From contig AGIQ01000001.1 of NCBI GenBank assembly GCA_000230935.2, positions 186,001-250,000 of the forward strand: a stretch of DNA of 64,000 nucleotides, given 5' to 3'. Made by a program: the position numbers and the translations under genes. Below the pieces are notes generated by a model that did no database searches, was not told the origin of the DNA, and was given only the letters and a program-made list of their open reading frames with translations. The stretch comes from Mycolicibacterium rhodesiae JS60. Lineage in GTDB: Bacteria > Actinomycetota > Actinomycetes > Mycobacteriales > Mycobacteriaceae. The first letter of the stretch is position 1, and every line of letters begins with the position of its first letter. Below are positions 37,816-46,598 of this stretch, piece after piece.

Positions 37816-39060
37816 ATGATCATGCCAACCCCCAACATCCCGCCCGGCTTCGACTTCCTGGATCCCGACCTGTGTGTCGAGCGGCTGCCCGTCGAGGAGC
37901 TCGCCGAGCTGCGCAAGGTCGCGCCGATCTGGTGGTGCGAACAGGCTATCGGTAAGGGTGGATTCAACGACGGCGGCTACTGGGTCGTCACCAAGCACAA
38001 AGACGTCAAAGAGGTCTCGCGCCGCAACGACATCTTCCTCAGCTCGCCCAACACCGCCATCCCGCAGTTCCCCGACGAGATGGCGCGCGAGGACATCGAC
38101 CTGCAAAAGGTCGTCATGCTCAACATGGACGGCGATTATCACGACCGGTTGCGCCGGATCATCTCCAAGGGGTTCACTCCGCGGGCCATCGGGGCACTGC
38201 GCGACGAGCTGGACCGGCGGGCCCAGATCATCGCCAAGGAGGCAGCCGCGCATGGCAGCGGCGACTTCGTCGAGCAGGTGGCATGCGAGCTGCCGCTGCA
38301 GGCGATCGCCGATTTGCTGGGCGTGCCCCAGGAAGATCGCGACAAGTTGTTCCGCTGGTCGAACGAGATGACCGGGAACAGCGACGACGAGTTCGACGTC
38401 GACCCCAAGCAGTCGTCGATGGAGGTGCTGGCCTACGCCATGCACATGGCCGAGGTGAAGGGTAAGAACCCCGGCAACGACATCGTCACCGCACTGATCA
38501 ACGCCGATATCGACGGCGAGAAGCTCTCCGACGACGAGTTCGGCTTCTTCGTGATGATGCTCGCGGTGGCCGGTAACGAGACCACTCGCAATTCGATCAC
38601 CCACGGCATGATCGCCTTCGCCAACAACCCCGATCAGTGGGAGCTCTACAAGAGGGAGCGCCCGGAGACCGCGGCCGACGAGATCGTCCGGTGGGCGACC
38701 CCGGTCACCGCGTTCCAGCGCACCGCCGCCGAGGACGTCGAGCTGTCCGGTGTGCAGATCAAGAAAGACCAGCGGGTGGTGATGTTCTACCGGTCGGCCA
38801 ACTTCGACGAAGAGGTCTTCGAGGACCCGTACACCTTCAACATCCTGCGCAACCCGAACCCGCACGTGGGCTTCGGCGGCACCGGGGTGCACTACTGCGT
38901 CGGCGCCAACCTGGCCAAGATGACGATCAACCTGATCTTCAACGCGGTCGCCGACCACATGCCCGATCTCACCTCGGCCGGTACGCCGGAACGGTTACGT
39001 TCGGGGTGGCTCAACGCCATCAAGCACTGGCAGGTCGACTACACCGGAGCCTCGGCTTAA
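37816..39060 (+). CDS. cyp125: Steroid C26/C27-hydroxylase CYP125
   Basis: A 414-residue cytochrome P450. I-helix MLAVAGNETTRNSITHG, ETAADEIVRW (ExxR), and the heme motif VGFGGTGVHYCVGANLA (Cys361). It oxidises the terminal methyl of cholesterol and cholestenone to the acid, the start of side-chain degradation. ATG 37816 follows TGAGGAG; ATG 37822 is possible. It opens the cyp125-fadE28-fadE29-chsH2-chsH1-ltp2 operon. Matches Rv3545c. Redox partners are not encoded nearby. Confidence 0.95.
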   Translation: MIMPTPNIPPGFDFLDPDLCVERLPVEELAELRKVAPIWWCEQAIGKGGFNDGGYWVVTKHKDVKEVSRRNDIFLSSPNTAIPQFPDEMAREDIDLQKVVMLNMDGDYHDRLRRIISKGFTPRAIGALRDELDRRAQIIAKEAAAHGSGDFVEQVACELPLQAIADLLGVPQEDRDKLFRWSNEMTGNSDDEFDVDPKQSSMEVLAYAMHMAEVKGKNPGNDIVTALINADIDGEKLSDDEFGFFVMMLAVAGNETTRNSITHGMIAFANNPDQWELYKRERPETAADEIVRWATPVTAFQRTAAEDVELSGVQIKKDQRVVMFYRSANFDEEVFEDPYTFNILRNPNPHVGFGGTGVHYCVGANLAKMTINLIFNAVADHMPDLTSAGTPERLRSGWLNAIKHWQVDYTGASA

Positions 39061-39092
39061 GCAATTCGCAGCAGAATCAAGGAGGATTCTTC

Positions 39093-40100
39093 GTGGACTT
39101 CAGTCCGGACGAAGGGCAGCAGGCTGTCACCGATGTGGTGACGTCGGCACTCGAGCGGGACAACAGCTGGGACGCACTGGTTGCTGGTGGAGTCGTGGCG
39201 TTCGGCGTCCCGGAGCGGCTCGGCGGTGACGGCCTCGGCCCGGCCGAGATCACGTCGGCGCTCACCCAGATCGGCAGGTTCGGCAACGTCAGTCCGGCGT
39301 TCGCGACGCTGGGGCTGGGTCTGCTTCCGTTGCTCGACTTGGCATCTGACGCTCAGCAGGACAGGTACCTGGCCGGGGTGGCCAAGGGGGCCATCCTGAC
39401 CGCGGCGCTCAACGAGCCGGGCCATTCCCTGCCTGAGCGGCCGGCGACCCGCCTGACGGACGGCAAGCTGAACGGCACCAAGGTCGGCGTTCCCTACGCG
39501 GACCAGGCGGAGTGGATCGTCGTCAGCACCGACAGCGGCGTGGTTGTGGTGTCGCCAACGGCCACCGGCGTGAGCCTGACGAAGACGCCGACCTCGAATC
39601 ACTCCGACGAATATGTCGTCACGTTCGCCGATACTCCGATCGCCGACGCAGATATGTTGGGCGGCAGTGATTCTGTGCGGCGGGTCAATCAGCTCGCGGT
39701 GGCCGCCGTCGGCGCCTACGCGGCCGGGCTGGTGGCGGGTGCGCTGCGGCTCACCGCCGACTACGTCGCCAATCGGCACCAGTTCGGCAAGCCGCTGTCG
39801 ACGTTCCAGACCGTCGCGGCGCAGCTCGCGGAGATCTACATCGCCTCGCGGACCATCACGCTGGCGTCGACGTCGGTGTCTTGGCTGCTGTCTGAGGGTC
39901 GGGACGCCACCGAAGACCTTGACGTCCTTGGCTATTGGGTGACGTCACAGGCGCCGCCGGTGATGCAACTGTGCCACCATCTGCACGGCGGCATGGGTAT
40001 GGACATCGACTACCCGATGGACCGCTACTACTCGTCGATCAAGGACCTGACCCGGCTGTTGGGTGGTAAGCAACATCGCCTGGAACTGGTGGGAGCGTAA
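39093..40100 (+). CDS. fadE28: Acyl-CoA dehydrogenase subunit FadE28 (ChsE1)
   Basis: A 335-residue acyl-CoA dehydrogenase-like subunit with YVANRHQFGKPLSTFQTVAA and a C-terminal HLHGGMGMDIDYPMDRYY. Active-site acidic residue and nucleotide-binding motifs are poor, as in the alpha subunit of ChsE1-ChsE2. GTG 39093 follows a strong AAGGAGG, which fixes the start. It works with FadE29 to dehydrogenate the three-carbon steroid side chain (3-oxo-4-pregnene-20-carboxyl-CoA). Matches Rv3544c. Confidence 0.93.
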   Translation: MDFSPDEGQQAVTDVVTSALERDNSWDALVAGGVVAFGVPERLGGDGLGPAEITSALTQIGRFGNVSPAFATLGLGLLPLLDLASDAQQDRYLAGVAKGAILTAALNEPGHSLPERPATRLTDGKLNGTKVGVPYADQAEWIVVSTDSGVVVVSPTATGVSLTKTPTSNHSDEYVVTFADTPIADADMLGGSDSVRRVNQLAVAAVGAYAAGLVAGALRLTADYVANRHQFGKPLSTFQTVAAQLAEIYIASRTITLASTSVSWLLSEGRDATEDLDVLGYWVTSQAPPVMQLCHHLHGGMGMDIDYPMDRYYSSIKDLTRLLGGKQHRLELVGA

Positions 40101-41263
40101 TGTTCATCGAGCTGACGCCCGAGCAGAAGCAGCTGCAAGCCGAACTGCGGGAATACTTTTCGAATCTCATCTCGCCTGAAGAGCACAAGGCGATGGAGTC
40201 CGACCGGCACAACGCGGCCTACCGGGCGATCATCAAGCGGATGGGTTCCGACGGCAAGCTGGGTGCCGGCTGGCCCAAGGAGTACGGGGGTCTGGGTTAC
40301 GGACCCATCGAGCAGTCGATCTTCGTCAACGAGGCGCAGCGCGCCGACGTGCCGCTGCCCGCGGTGACGCTGCAGACCGTGGGGCCGACGCTGCAACAGT
40401 ACGGCACCGAGGCGCAGAAGAAGAAGTTCTTGCCCGCGATCTTGGCTGGTGAGGTGCACTTCGCGATCGGCTACACCGAGCCGGAGGCCGGCACCGACCT
40501 GGCTTCGCTGCGGACCACCGCCGTCAAGCAGGGTGACGAGTACATCGTCAACGGCCAGAAGGTCTTCACTACCGGTGGCCACGACGCCGACTACATCTGG
40601 CTGGCGTGCCGCACCGACCCGGACGCGGTAAAGCACAAGGGCATTTCGATCCTGATCGTCGACACCAAGGATCCGGGCTATTCCTGGACGCCGATGATCT
40701 TGTCCGACGGCGCGCACCACACCAACGCCACGTACTACACCGATGTGCGGGTGCCCGCCGACATGCTCGTCGGTGAGGAGAACGGCGGCTGGCGTCTGAT
40801 CACCACCCAGCTCAACAACGAGCGGGTGATGCTCGGTCCGGCCGGACGTTTCGCGGCCCTCTACGACAAGGTGCATGCCTGGGCGTCCAAGCCCGGCAGC
40901 AACGGGGACGTCCCGCTGGACCACCCGGACGTCAGGCGCTCGCTGGGCGAGCTCAAGGCCATGTGGCGGATCAACGAGCTGCTCAACTGGCAGGTCGCGG
41001 CGTCGGGGGAGAACATCGACGTCGCCGACGCGGCGGCCACCAAAGTCTTCGGTACCGAGCGCATCCAGTATGCCGGCCGACTGGCCGAGGAAATCGTTGG
41101 TACACACGGCAATCCGGCTGACCCGGACACCGCGGAGCTGCTGGGCTGGCTGGACAGCCAGACCAAGCGCAATCTGGTGATCACATTCGGTGGTGGAGTG
41201 AACGAGGTGATGCGAGAGATGATCGCGGCTGCTGGTCTGAAGGTGCCGAGGGTGCCGCGGTGA
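40100..41263 (+). CDS. fadE29: Acyl-CoA dehydrogenase subunit FadE29 (ChsE2)
   Basis: A 387-residue acyl-CoA dehydrogenase with FAIGYTEPEAGTDLASLRT, YIVNGQKVFTTGGHDAD, and VVGTHGNPADPD-type C-terminal sequence. It forms an alpha2-beta2 enzyme with FadE28, providing the FAD-binding half and catalytic base. The taATG overlap with fadE28 ensures equal synthesis. Matches Rv3543c, third gene in the cyp125 operon. Confidence 0.93.
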   Translation: MFIELTPEQKQLQAELREYFSNLISPEEHKAMESDRHNAAYRAIIKRMGSDGKLGAGWPKEYGGLGYGPIEQSIFVNEAQRADVPLPAVTLQTVGPTLQQYGTEAQKKKFLPAILAGEVHFAIGYTEPEAGTDLASLRTTAVKQGDEYIVNGQKVFTTGGHDADYIWLACRTDPDAVKHKGISILIVDTKDPGYSWTPMILSDGAHHTNATYYTDVRVPADMLVGEENGGWRLITTQLNNERVMLGPAGRFAALYDKVHAWASKPGSNGDVPLDHPDVRRSLGELKAMWRINELLNWQVAASGENIDVADAAATKVFGTERIQYAGRLAEEIVGTHGNPADPDTAELLGWLDSQTKRNLVITFGGGVNEVMREMIAAAGLKVPRVPR

Positions 41264-42228
41264 CAAACGTCGACGACATCAGAGCCGCCGCCGAACGGGT
41301 CAAGGCCGAAGGCAAGAGCAAGCCTCGGGTCGGTCGACATCCGGTCAACCAGCCGATGATCGACCACTGGCTCGATGCGATCGGAGACAAGAACCCGATC
41401 TACGTCGACGAGGACGCCGCCAAGGCGGCCGGCCATCCCGGCCTGGTCGCCCCGCCGGCGATGATCCAGGTCTGGACGATGATGGGGCTGGGCGGTGTGC
41501 GCCCAGACGACGACCCGCTGGGCAAGATCATCGAATTGTTCGACGACGCAGGCTATATCGGCGTGGTCGCGACCAACTGCGAGCAGACGTATCACCGCTA
41601 CCTGCGCCCCGGTGAAGAGGTCAGCGTCGCCGCCGAGCTGACCGATGTCGTCGGCCCGAAGCGGACGGCACTCGGTGAGGCGTTCTTCATCACCCAGACC
41701 ATCACCTGGTCGGTCGGTGACGAGGATGTCGCCGAAATGATGTGGCGCATCATGAAGTTCATCCCCTCTGAAAATGAGGCCAAGGCATCCGTTTCTTCCG
41801 TCCCGGCTGACCTCGACGCCGACGCCGCGATGCGCCCGGCCTCGTCGAAGGACACCAAGTTCTTCTGGGACGGTGTCAATGCACATGAGTTGCGGATCCA
41901 GAAGCGGGACGACGGAACACTGGTCCACCCGCCGGTCCCCGCACTATGGGCGGATAAGGAGGCACCGACCGACTACGTCGTTGCCAGCGGCAACGGCACC
42001 GTCTTCAGCTTCGTGGTGCACCACGCGCCCAAGGTGCCGGGCCGCACGCTGCCGTTCGTCATCGCCCTCGTCGAACTCGACGAAGGTGTGAAGATGCTCG
42101 GCGAGCTGCGCAACGTCGACCCGTCGACGGTGAAGATCGGAATGCCGGTCAGCGCGATGTATATCGACTTCCCGGCCAACGATGTCGGGCCGGCCTGGAC
42201 CAACTACGCATGGGAGCCGGCCTCATGA
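41260..42228 (+). CDS. chsH2: Steroid enoyl-CoA hydratase subunit ChsH2 (MaoC-like plus DUF35)
   Basis: A 322-residue two-domain protein. The N-terminal half has a MaoC-like hot-dog fold (WLDAIGDKNPIYVDEDAAKA, GLVAPPAMIQVWTM) and the C-terminal half is a DUF35 OB-fold (ELRIQKRDDGTLVHPPVP). ChsH2 pairs with ChsH1 to hydrate the steroid enoyl-CoA side chain; the DUF35 part binds the aldolase Ltp2. The DUF35 domain usually has a four-cysteine zinc ribbon; I do not see one here. GTG 41260 overlaps fadE29. Matches Rv3542c. Confidence 0.94.
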   Translation: MTNVDDIRAAAERVKAEGKSKPRVGRHPVNQPMIDHWLDAIGDKNPIYVDEDAAKAAGHPGLVAPPAMIQVWTMMGLGGVRPDDDPLGKIIELFDDAGYIGVVATNCEQTYHRYLRPGEEVSVAAELTDVVGPKRTALGEAFFITQTITWSVGDEDVAEMMWRIMKFIPSENEAKASVSSVPADLDADAAMRPASSKDTKFFWDGVNAHELRIQKRDDGTLVHPPVPALWADKEAPTDYVVASGNGTVFSFVVHHAPKVPGRTLPFVIALVELDEGVKMLGELRNVDPSTVKIGMPVSAMYIDFPANDVGPAWTNYAWEPAS

Positions 42229-42626
42229 GCGCACCTGTGATCGAGGTCGGCACCAAGCTGCCCGAGCTCAAGTTCTACGGTGACCCGACGTTCATCGTCT
42301 CGACGGCGATCGCCACCCGGGACTACCAGGATGTGCACCACGACCGGGACAAGGCGCAGGCCAAGGGTTCCAAGGACATTTTCGTCAACATCCTCACCGA
42401 CACCGGCCTGGTGCAGCGGTTCATCACCGACTGGGCCGGGCCGACGGCGGTCATCAAGTCGATCGGTCTGCGCCTGGGCGTGCCCTGGTACGCCTACGAC
42501 ACGGTGACGTTCACCGGTGAGGTCACTGCAGTGGAGGACGGGTTGATCACGCTAAAGATCGTGGGCAGCAACAGTCTTGGTGATCACGTGATCGCCAACG
42601 CCACGCTCACGGTGGGGGCCGCCTGA
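42225..42626 (+). CDS. chsH1: Steroid enoyl-CoA hydratase subunit ChsH1
   Basis: A 133-residue single hot-dog MaoC-like subunit. TRDYQDVHHDRDKAQAKG includes the hydratase 2-type Asp/His pair, and IFVNILTDTGLVQRFITDW follows. It combines with ChsH2 to hydrate the 17(20)-ene of the three-carbon side-chain CoA. ATG 42225 overlaps the chsH2 stop by ATGA, and the stop TGA shares its final A with the ltp2 ATG (TGATG). Matches Rv3541c. Confidence 0.94.
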   Translation: MSAPVIEVGTKLPELKFYGDPTFIVSTAIATRDYQDVHHDRDKAQAKGSKDIFVNILTDTGLVQRFITDWAGPTAVIKSIGLRLGVPWYAYDTVTFTGEVTAVEDGLITLKIVGSNSLGDHVIANATLTVGAA

Positions 42627-43792
42627 TGCCGGGCGAGCTGTCGGGCAAGGCCGCGATCGTCGGTATCGGTGCCACTGATTTCTCCAAGAACTCCGGTCGT
42701 AGCGAGCTGCGGTTGGCGTCGGAGGCGGTGCTGGATGCGCTGGCCGACGCGGGGCTGACCCCTGCCGACGTGGACGGCATGACGACGTTCACGATGGACT
42801 CGAACACCGAGGTCGCGATCGCGCGGGCCACCGGTATCGGTGAGCTGAAGTTCTTCTCCAAGATTCACCACGGCGGCGGCGCGGCATGTGCCACGGTGCA
42901 GCAGGCGGCGATCGCGGTGGCGACCGGCGTCGCGGATTGTGTTGTGGCATACCGCGCTTTCAACGAGCGCTCGGGTATGCGGTTCGGCCAGGTGCAGATG
43001 CGTCTGGTCGAGAATGCCGACTCTACCGGGGTGGACAACTCGTTCTCCTACCCGCACGGGCTGTCCACGCCTGCAGCGCAGGTGGCGATGATCGCCCAGC
43101 GCTACATGCACCTATCGGGTGCGACGAGCCGCGATTTCGGCGCGGTGTCGGTGGCGGACCGCAAGCACGCCGCCAACAATCCCAAGGCGTACTTCTACGA
43201 GAAGCCGATCACGATCGAGGATCATCAGGCTTCACGGTGGATCGCCGAGCCGCTGCGGTTGCTGGACTGCTGCCAGGAGACCGATGGCGGTGTGGCACTG
43301 GTGATCACGTCAGCCGAGCGGGCCAAGGATCTGAAGCACCGACCCGCGATCATCGAGGCGGCGGCGCAGGGATCGAGCCCGAACCAGTACTCGATGACCA
43401 GCTACTACCGGCCCGAGCTCGGCTTGCCGGAGATGGGCCTGGTCGGCAGGCAGCTCTGGGCGCAGTCCGGGCTGAGCGCGGCGGATATCCAGACCGCAAT
43501 CCTCTACGACCACTTCACCCCGTTCACGCTGATCCAGTTGGAGGAGTTGGGGTTCTGCGCGCAGGGCGACGCCAAGGACTTCATCAAGGACGGTGCGCTG
43601 GAGCTCGGTGGACGACTGCCGATTAACACCCATGGCGGTCAGCTCGGTGAGGCCTACATCCACGGCATGAACGGCATCGCCGAGGGTGTGCGGCAGTTGC
43701 GCGGCACCTCGGTGAACCCCGTGCCCGACGTCGAACATGTTCTCGTCACCGCGGGCACCGGCGTGCCGACGTCTGGTCTGATCCTGGGCTAA
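42626..43792 (+). CDS. ltp2: Steroid side-chain retro-aldolase Ltp2
   Basis: A 388-residue thiolase-fold protein: KIHHGGGAACATVQQAAIAV, FSYPHGLSTPAAQVAMIA, INTHGGQLGEAYIHGMNG. It lacks the paired thiolase cysteines; this branch works as an aldolase when bound to the ChsH2 DUF35 domain, releasing propionyl-CoA and the 17-ketosteroid. It is the last gene of the cyp125 operon. A strong hairpin follows at 43806. Matches Rv3540c. Confidence 0.94.
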   Translation: MPGELSGKAAIVGIGATDFSKNSGRSELRLASEAVLDALADAGLTPADVDGMTTFTMDSNTEVAIARATGIGELKFFSKIHHGGGAACATVQQAAIAVATGVADCVVAYRAFNERSGMRFGQVQMRLVENADSTGVDNSFSYPHGLSTPAAQVAMIAQRYMHLSGATSRDFGAVSVADRKHAANNPKAYFYEKPITIEDHQASRWIAEPLRLLDCCQETDGGVALVITSAERAKDLKHRPAIIEAAAQGSSPNQYSMTSYYRPELGLPEMGLVGRQLWAQSGLSAADIQTAILYDHFTPFTLIQLEELGFCAQGDAKDFIKDGALELGGRLPINTHGGQLGEAYIHGMNGIAEGVRQLRGTSVNPVPDVEHVLVTAGTGVPTSGLILG

Positions 43793-43805
43793 TTTCGCGC
43801 CGAGC

Positions 43806-43851
43806 GTAACGTCACGGCGAAATTCCAGACGATTTCCCGCCGTGACGTTAC
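43806..43851. terminator. Perfect 14-base inverted repeat after ltp2
   Basis: GTAACGTCACGGCG (43806-43819) pairs exactly with CGCCGTGACGTTAC (43838-43851); the loop contains a further GAAAT/ATTTC pair. It starts 14 bases after the ltp2 stop and is a good candidate terminator, without a U-tract. A similar structure lies at 44730-44779. Confidence 0.6.
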
Positions 43852-43890
43852 TGTCGCGGACTTGTCGGTGGTCGGCGGCACACTCGCCGT

Positions 43891-44733
43891 ATGGAGGACG
43901 AGCCGTTCATCGGGAGCGAGGCACTCGCGGCAGGCCGTCTGACACGCCATGAATTGCGAACGAGGTTCGAAGCCGTCCATCAGGATGTCTACCTTCCGGC
44001 CGGCGCCGAGCTGAATCCGGTACTGCGGGCGAAGGCGTGCTGGTTGCGATCGCGTCGGCGTGGCGTTCTTGTCGGCTTCTCGGCCTCAGCCGTCCACGGC
44101 GCCAAGTGGATCGACACAAGGCGTCCCGCAGAGATCAGCGATACCAATCGCCGGCCAACGCCGGGCGTGATCGCCCGCGGCTGCGGTATCGAGACAGACG
44201 AGCTGTGTCATGAGTCCGGGATGGCTGTCACCACTGCGGCGCGGACAGCCCTCGACCTATTGTGCTGGTATCCGACCGACGCGGCGATAGTGGCGGTGGA
44301 CGCATTGGCGCGGGGCACACGCCTGAAGACCTCGGATATCGAACTACTGGCCGAACGACACCGCGGCCGGCAGGGAATCAAGCGTGCCCGCAGCGCGCTC
44401 GATCTCGTCGGTCCCGGCGCGGAGTCACCGAGGGAAACCTGGTTGCGGCTGCTGATTATTCGGGCCGGATTCCCACGACCGCAGTCGCAGATCCGGGTCT
44501 ACAACGAGTACGGCGTCTTGATCGCTGAGGTCGATTTGGGCTATGAGGACCTCAAGATCGCGTTCGAGTATGAGGGCGCGCACCACCGCACCGACCGCAG
44601 ACAGTTCGACAAGGACATCCGGCGTCACGACGCACTCACCGAACTCGGATGGATAGTCGTCCGTTTCACCGCCGAAGACACCGCGGGGAACGTCGAGCGC
44701 AGAGTCGCAGCGGCATTGGCGCGCCGACAGTAA
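43891..44733 (+). CDS. AbiEi-like N-terminus with DUF559 (PD-(D/E)XK-like) C-terminus
   Basis: A 280-residue protein. The N-terminal 150 residues (GSEALAAGRLTRHELRTRFE, GFSASAVHGAKWID, TTAARTALDLLCW) resemble the AbiEi antitoxin-like DNA-binding region. The C-terminal 90 residues match DUF559: ETWLRLLIIRAGFPRPQSQI, AEVDLGYEDLKIAFEYEG (acidic and E-x-E residues of a Vsr/PD-(D/E)XK-like nuclease fold) and GWIVVRFTAED. Mycobacteria carry many such genes. Role unknown: a nuclease or mobile-like accessory gene. Both ends are bordered by hairpins; the stop codon itself lies within the second. It interrupts the order ltp2-chsH3 seen in M. tuberculosis, where PPE63 lies. Confidence 0.75.
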   Translation: MEDEPFIGSEALAAGRLTRHELRTRFEAVHQDVYLPAGAELNPVLRAKACWLRSRRRGVLVGFSASAVHGAKWIDTRRPAEISDTNRRPTPGVIARGCGIETDELCHESGMAVTTAARTALDLLCWYPTDAAIVAVDALARGTRLKTSDIELLAERHRGRQGIKRARSALDLVGPGAESPRETWLRLLIIRAGFPRPQSQIRVYNEYGVLIAEVDLGYEDLKIAFEYEGAHHRTDRRQFDKDIRRHDALTELGWIVVRFTAEDTAGNVERRVAAALARRQ

Positions 44734-44779
44734 CGCCGCGGCGGAGAATCAGCCAGCCGATTCTGCGCCGCGGCGTTAC
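44730..44779. terminator. Long hairpin overlapping the DUF559 stop codon
   Basis: GTAACGCCGCGGCG (44730-44743) pairs with CGCCGCGGCGTTAC (44766-44779), and AGAATC/GATTCT pairs inside, giving a stem of about 20. It lies between convergent genes and probably terminates both. Its outer sequence resembles the hairpin at 43806-43851. Confidence 0.65.
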
Positions 44780-44789
44780 GTTCGAACGT

Positions 44790-45416
44790 CTAGGACAGGT
44801 TGTTCTTGATCTGGGTGTCCTGCATCTTGGCGACCGTCAGCGCCGTCTCCGGCAACACCGGGTCGTTCGGCGCGCTGGAGAACTCGATGTTGGCCAGTGC
44901 CTTGCCCTGGGTGAAGTACACCTCGGTGATGGCCTTCGAGCCGTCAGGCGACTTTCCGGTGGCGATGAGGCCGTTGCCGCCGTCGCCGACATCAGCCGGC
45001 TGCGGTGCCCCGTCAACTTCCTTGGGCAGCTCTGCCTTGGCAGACTCGAGAGCCTTGAGCGCTCCGTCGGCGTCCTCGCTGACGACGATGGCGAAGACGA
45101 TGGTCTGGTTCTGCGGGTTGCTCATCGACTGGACAATGCCGTTGATCCCATTGGGATTGACCTGGGCCTCGCCGGCCGTGAAGCTCGGGTCGATGTCGGA
45201 CGCCTTCAGCAGCAGTTTGCTGTAGTCGCCGGAGGCAGCCGCCGGGCTGGCGGGCGCGCTCGTGGTCTCAGAGGCGGCCGCCGAGGTCGTCTCGGCAGCC
45301 GAGCTCGACGATGACGACGAGGATTCCTTGTCGTCACCGCCGCAGCCGACTACGGCCGAGCCCATCAACAATGCCACGCCGATGAGGCTGACACTCTTGG
45401 CCTGCGCAATCTTCAT
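44790..45416 (-). CDS. Lipoprotein of unknown function
   Basis: A 208-residue lipoprotein: signal peptide with lipobox VVGC (Cys25), followed by a Ser/Ala/Thr-rich linker of about 40 residues with a run of eight serines. A folded domain follows (DYSKLLLKASDIDPSF, IVFAIVVSEDADGALKAL, GSKAITEVYFTQGKALANIE). The arrangement suggests a tethered extracytoplasmic domain of the type in many mycobacterial lipoproteins. No neighbour suggests a function. It is divergent from the aldo/keto reductase gene. Confidence 0.75.
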   Translation of the reverse strand: MKIAQAKSVSLIGVALLMGSAVVGCGGDDKESSSSSSSSAAETTSAAASETTSAPASPAAASGDYSKLLLKASDIDPSFTAGEAQVNPNGINGIVQSMSNPQNQTIVFAIVVSEDADGALKALESAKAELPKEVDGAPQPADVGDGGNGLIATGKSPDGSKAITEVYFTQGKALANIEFSSAPNDPVLPETALTVAKMQDTQIKNNLS

Positions 45417-45540
45417 GTGGGACCTTCCGTAGACGCATCAATGTTTGCCCTGCCTAACCTAGTACAGGCGCGCCGATAACATCGCGGTTCACCCCATCTG
45501 AGTATTAGCAACTATACCTAGAAGCGGCTACGGTCGAAGG

Positions 45541-46596
45541 ATGATGAAGCACTTCACCTTCGGCCGCCGTAATGGCCTTCGCGTCTCTCAGCTCAGCCTG
45601 GGGACCGGCAACTTCGGCACCGGGTGGGGATACGGCGCCGACTTCGACACCGCCGCAGCCATTCTCGATAGCTTCGCCGACGCCGGTGGCACGTTCATCG
45701 ACACCGCGGCCAGCTACCAACGGGGTGAATCGGAGCAGATGCTGGGCAGGTTGTTGGCCGGCAGGCGTGACGATTTCACCGTGGCCACGAAGTTCGCCAT
45801 CGGCGGCCCCGATGGTTCCGGTGTCCTGCAGACCGGGGCCGGCCGCCGGTCGGTGTTCCGGTCGGTCGAGGGGAGTCTGCGCCGCCTGGGCACCGAGTAC
45901 ATCGACCTGTTCTGGGTGCACTTTCCGGACGCCGTCACGCCGGTCGAGGAAACCGTCGGTGCACTGGACGACCTGGCTCGAGCCGGCAAGATCCGCTACG
46001 CCGGGTTCTCCAACTTCCCGGCCTGGCAGACCAGTCGTGCGGTGACGATCGCCGAATTGCGGGGGTTCACTCCGCTGGCCGGGGTGCAGTTCGAATACAG
46101 CCTCGTCGAACGAACCGGCGACCGCGAGGTGCTGCCGATGGCCGAAGCGCTGGGAATCGGGGCGGCATTGTGGTCGCCACTGGGCGGCGGACTGCTCACC
46201 GGCAAATATCGCAACGGCGAAGAAGGTCGCAAGACCGCGTGGAATCGCCTGGTGCACAACGAAGACGGGGCGCGCAAGTCGGCAACTCTCGACGCGGTGC
46301 TGGCGATCGCCGACGAACGAGGCGTGCGGCCGGCTCAACTCGCCGTCGCCTGGCTGTTGGAACGGGCACGACGCTCGCCCACCGGTGTTGTCCCGGTGAT
46401 CGGCCCACGGTCAGTGCGGCAACTCGAGGACTACCTGGCCGCCCTGGATATCGAGATCGACGTCTCGACCTACGACCGCCTGGATGAGGTCAGCAGGGTC
46501 GACCTGGGGGAGCCTTACGGCAAGCTGGCCGAGAACGACGCACCCCTTGGTGGGGACGCAGCGAGGATCCACTTTCACCCGGTGCCGGTCAGCTGA
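45541..46596 (+). CDS. Aldo/keto reductase
   Basis: A 351-residue aldo/keto reductase TIM barrel. Catalytic tetrad: Asp54, Tyr59 (FIDTAASYQRGESEQ), Lys84 (VATKF) and His127 (LFWVHFPD). The NADPH site is in ARRSPTGVVPVIGPRSVRQL. The family reduces carbonyls or oxidises alcohols with NADP(H); the substrate is unknown. It is not obviously part of the steroid regulon (no KstR box upstream). ATG 45544 is also possible. Its stop is 3 bases from the chsH3 stop on the other strand. Confidence 0.84.
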   Translation: MMKHFTFGRRNGLRVSQLSLGTGNFGTGWGYGADFDTAAAILDSFADAGGTFIDTAASYQRGESEQMLGRLLAGRRDDFTVATKFAIGGPDGSGVLQTGAGRRSVFRSVEGSLRRLGTEYIDLFWVHFPDAVTPVEETVGALDDLARAGKIRYAGFSNFPAWQTSRAVTIAELRGFTPLAGVQFEYSLVERTGDREVLPMAEALGIGAALWSPLGGGLLTGKYRNGEEGRKTAWNRLVHNEDGARKSATLDAVLAIADERGVRPAQLAVAWLLERARRSPTGVVPVIGPRSVRQLEDYLAALDIEIDVSTYDRLDEVSRVDLGEPYGKLAENDAPLGGDAARIHFHPVPVS

Positions 46597-46598
46597 CG

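Noticed and set aside
37726..38958. 410-residue minus-strand frame opposite cyp125
   Set aside because: Starts and ends inside cyp125 with no protein family features.
45417..45540. Possible KstR or KstR2 box between the lipoprotein and aldo/keto reductase genes
   Set aside because: No AACnnGTT or CAAGnnCTTG core was found, so these genes are not assigned to the steroid regulons.
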